The notes beneath the pieces were generated by a model that was not told the origin of the DNA, searched no databases, and saw nothing but the letters and a program-made list of their open reading frames with translations. A DNA stretch of 7,989 bases from Verrucomicrobiota bacterium (lineage in GTDB: Bacteria > Verrucomicrobiota > Verrucomicrobiia > Limisphaerales > J093): positions 1 through 7,989 of the forward strand of contig JARYMD010000203.1 of the NCBI GenBank assembly GCA_029907285.1, written 5' to 3'. Below are positions 6,811 through 7,989 of this stretch, piece after piece. The first letter of the stretch is position 1, and each line of letters begins with the position of its first letter. Made by a program: the position numbers and the translations under genes.

Positions 6811-7989
6811 ATGGCAAATATGCAAACTCCGAAACTCACAAATATTTTCGCTGCTCTGATAATCTCCGCAGCAGCCAGCGTCTCCCAAGAAAGCCTCGGC
6901 AATCCCATGGCCGGTCTCGAAAGGCTCAAAGAGTTCGAAACCCGCCGTGCTTCATCATCAGACCCGGACTGGCAAAACGGAAATGGAGACGCACGGTCGA
7001 TCCCTCCCGGCGGCACCCTCACACTTGCCGAACTCGAAGGGCCGGGGATCATCACCCACATCTGGTTTACCATAAGCCATCCCGCTCCGTTCTATTCGCG
7101 ATTGCTCACGCTCCGCATCTATTGGGACGGCGAAGAGCATCCGAGCGTCGAATGCCCGATCGGCGACTTTTTCGGCATTGGCCACGGCGTTGACAGGCCT
7201 TTCAGTTCCATCCCGATAACGGTTACATCCGAAGGCAGAGCCAGAAACTGTTACTGGCCCATGCCATTCCGCAAATCAGCAAAGGTCATCGTCAGCAACG
7301 AGAGCGACAAACGATGCAACGCATTCTATTACTACATAGACTGGCAGAAGCACAAAACTCTCTCCGATGACGCCGCATACTTCCATGCAATGTACCGCCA
7401 GGAATTCCCGTGTGTCATGGGCAGGAACTATCTCCTTGCTGACATTGTCGGCCGCGGCCATTACGTCGGAACCATCCAGAGCGTGTACGCAATGTCAGAT
7501 GGATGGTACGGCGAAGGCGACGATTTCTTTTTCATCGACGGCGCCACCGAACCCCAGCTCCGCGGGACAGGCACCGAGGATTACTTCTGCGACGCGTGGG
7601 GATTCCGCCAGCAAGCCTGCCCCTTCTACGGCACACCGCTCTGGGAAGGCTATCAAGCAGGTTCCAGATGCACTGCGTACAGGTTCCACCTCGCTGATCC
7701 AGTGACGTTCCGCAAATCGCTCCGCGCTGAAATCGAACACAAAGGAAGCCAGACTTTCCCGGATGGCAAAGTCAGCGGGTTCATAGAACGCGATGACCTC
7801 ATGTCCTCAGTCGCTTTCTGGTACCAAACAGAACCGCACAAACCATGGCCGCCTTTGCCGCCCGGTCCAGAACGGCTCCCGTTCTCAGAACGAACTTTGA
7901 TCGTCGGCTGGAAATCCGTCCAAACCGCTTCGCATTCGGCCGATCACAAAGTCGAAGTGCAAGATATCGGCGGTTTGACCGACGATAAA
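6811..7989 (+). CDS. DUF2961 / GH172-family secreted hydrolase, 3' end beyond window
   Basis: From ATG 6811 the frame is open for 393 codons to the right edge. An in-frame ATG at 6820 (Met4) is an equally good start. Lys8 followed by IFAALIISAAASVS is a signal peptide, probably cut near residues 22-25. The mature protein opens with the usual DUF2961 sequence: ETRRASSSDPDWQNGNGD, SIPPGGTLTLAELEGPGIITHIWFTI, LRIYWDGEEHPSVECPIGDFFG and CYWPMPFRKSAKV. The central GEGDDFFFIDG and LRGTGTEDYF motifs supply Glu235 and Glu256, 21 residues apart, the same spacing I recall for the catalytic Glu270/Glu291 pair of the bifidobacterial GH172 difructose-dianhydride enzyme. The active site therefore looks intact. 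Known GH172 activities act on alpha-D-fructofuranosides and alpha-D-arabinofuranosides; specificity here is unknown. The 111-bp gap after the SGNH stop allows either its own promoter (a TACAAT lies at 6731-6736 without a convincing -35) or read-through. No Shine-Dalgarno is visible. The sequence continuing past residue 370 suggests the C-terminal part is still to come. Confidence 0.92.
   Translation, partial: MANMQTPKLTNIFAALIISAAASVSQESLGNPMAGLERLKEFETRRASSSDPDWQNGNGDARSIPPGGTLTLAELEGPGIITHIWFTISHPAPFYSRLLTLRIYWDGEEHPSVECPIGDFFGIGHGVDRPFSSIPITVTSEGRARNCYWPMPFRKSAKVIVSNESDKRCNAFYYYIDWQKHKTLSDDAAYFHAMYRQEFPCVMGRNYLLADIVGRGHYVGTIQSVYAMSDGWYGEGDDFFFIDGATEPQLRGTGTEDYFCDAWGFRQQACPFYGTPLWEGYQAGSRCTAYRFHLADPVTFRKSLRAEIEHKGSQTFPDGKVSGFIERDDLMSSVAFWYQTEPHKPWPPLPPGPERLPFSERTLIVGWKSVQTASHSADHKVEVQDIGGLTDDK

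Overview
The window looks like chromosomal DNA from an environmental bacterium of moderately high GC, most likely Verrucomicrobiota (Pedosphaera/Limisphaera type), with Planctomycetota or Lentisphaerota as alternatives. The clues are two DUF2961/GH172 genes, a DUF4838 gene, a GDSL/SGNH-TPR membrane protein of a type I associate with this superphylum, and a small secreted protein ending in a 'YQVQYRS...WTNLG' module typical of verrucomicrobial exported proteins. Most starts lack a good Shine-Dalgarno. The taxon is an inference from protein style, not from a marker gene.

Layout, left to right: (1) 1-663, minus, 5' part of a GH172-type secreted hydrolase running off the left edge. (2) 664-894, a 231-bp divergent intergenic region holding a possible promoter for gene 1. 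(3) 895-2721, plus, a complete secreted DUF4838 protein with an alpha-glucuronidase-like N-terminal domain. (4) 2732-3559, minus, a complete Soj-type ParA ATPase, convergent with gene 3 and separated from it by 10 bp. (5) 3560-3790, a second 231-bp divergent region with a 15-bp inverted repeat. (6) 3791-4465, plus, a small secreted protein of unknown function. (7) 4555-6699, plus, a membrane-anchored SGNH hydrolase with TPRs both inserted in and following the catalytic domain. (8) 6811-7989, plus, a second GH172-type protein, open through the right edge. No gene-free stretch exceeds 300 bp. I saw no tRNA, rRNA, CRISPR, IS element or parS site.

Taken together, this is a glycan-facing region: two GH172 proteins, a DUF4838 protein and a possible carbohydrate esterase or acyltransferase, nearly all exported or membrane-anchored, interrupted by an apparently orphan parA on the other strand. 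Genes 6, 7 and 8 run in the same direction with gaps of 89 and 111 bp and could be co-transcribed, but the gaps are wide enough for separate promoters. Both GH172 genes are partial here, so the real extent of the locus lies outside the window. Nothing visible marks a defence system or a mobile element; the most unusual features are the SGNH-TPR architecture, the lone ParA, and the enzyme combination itself.
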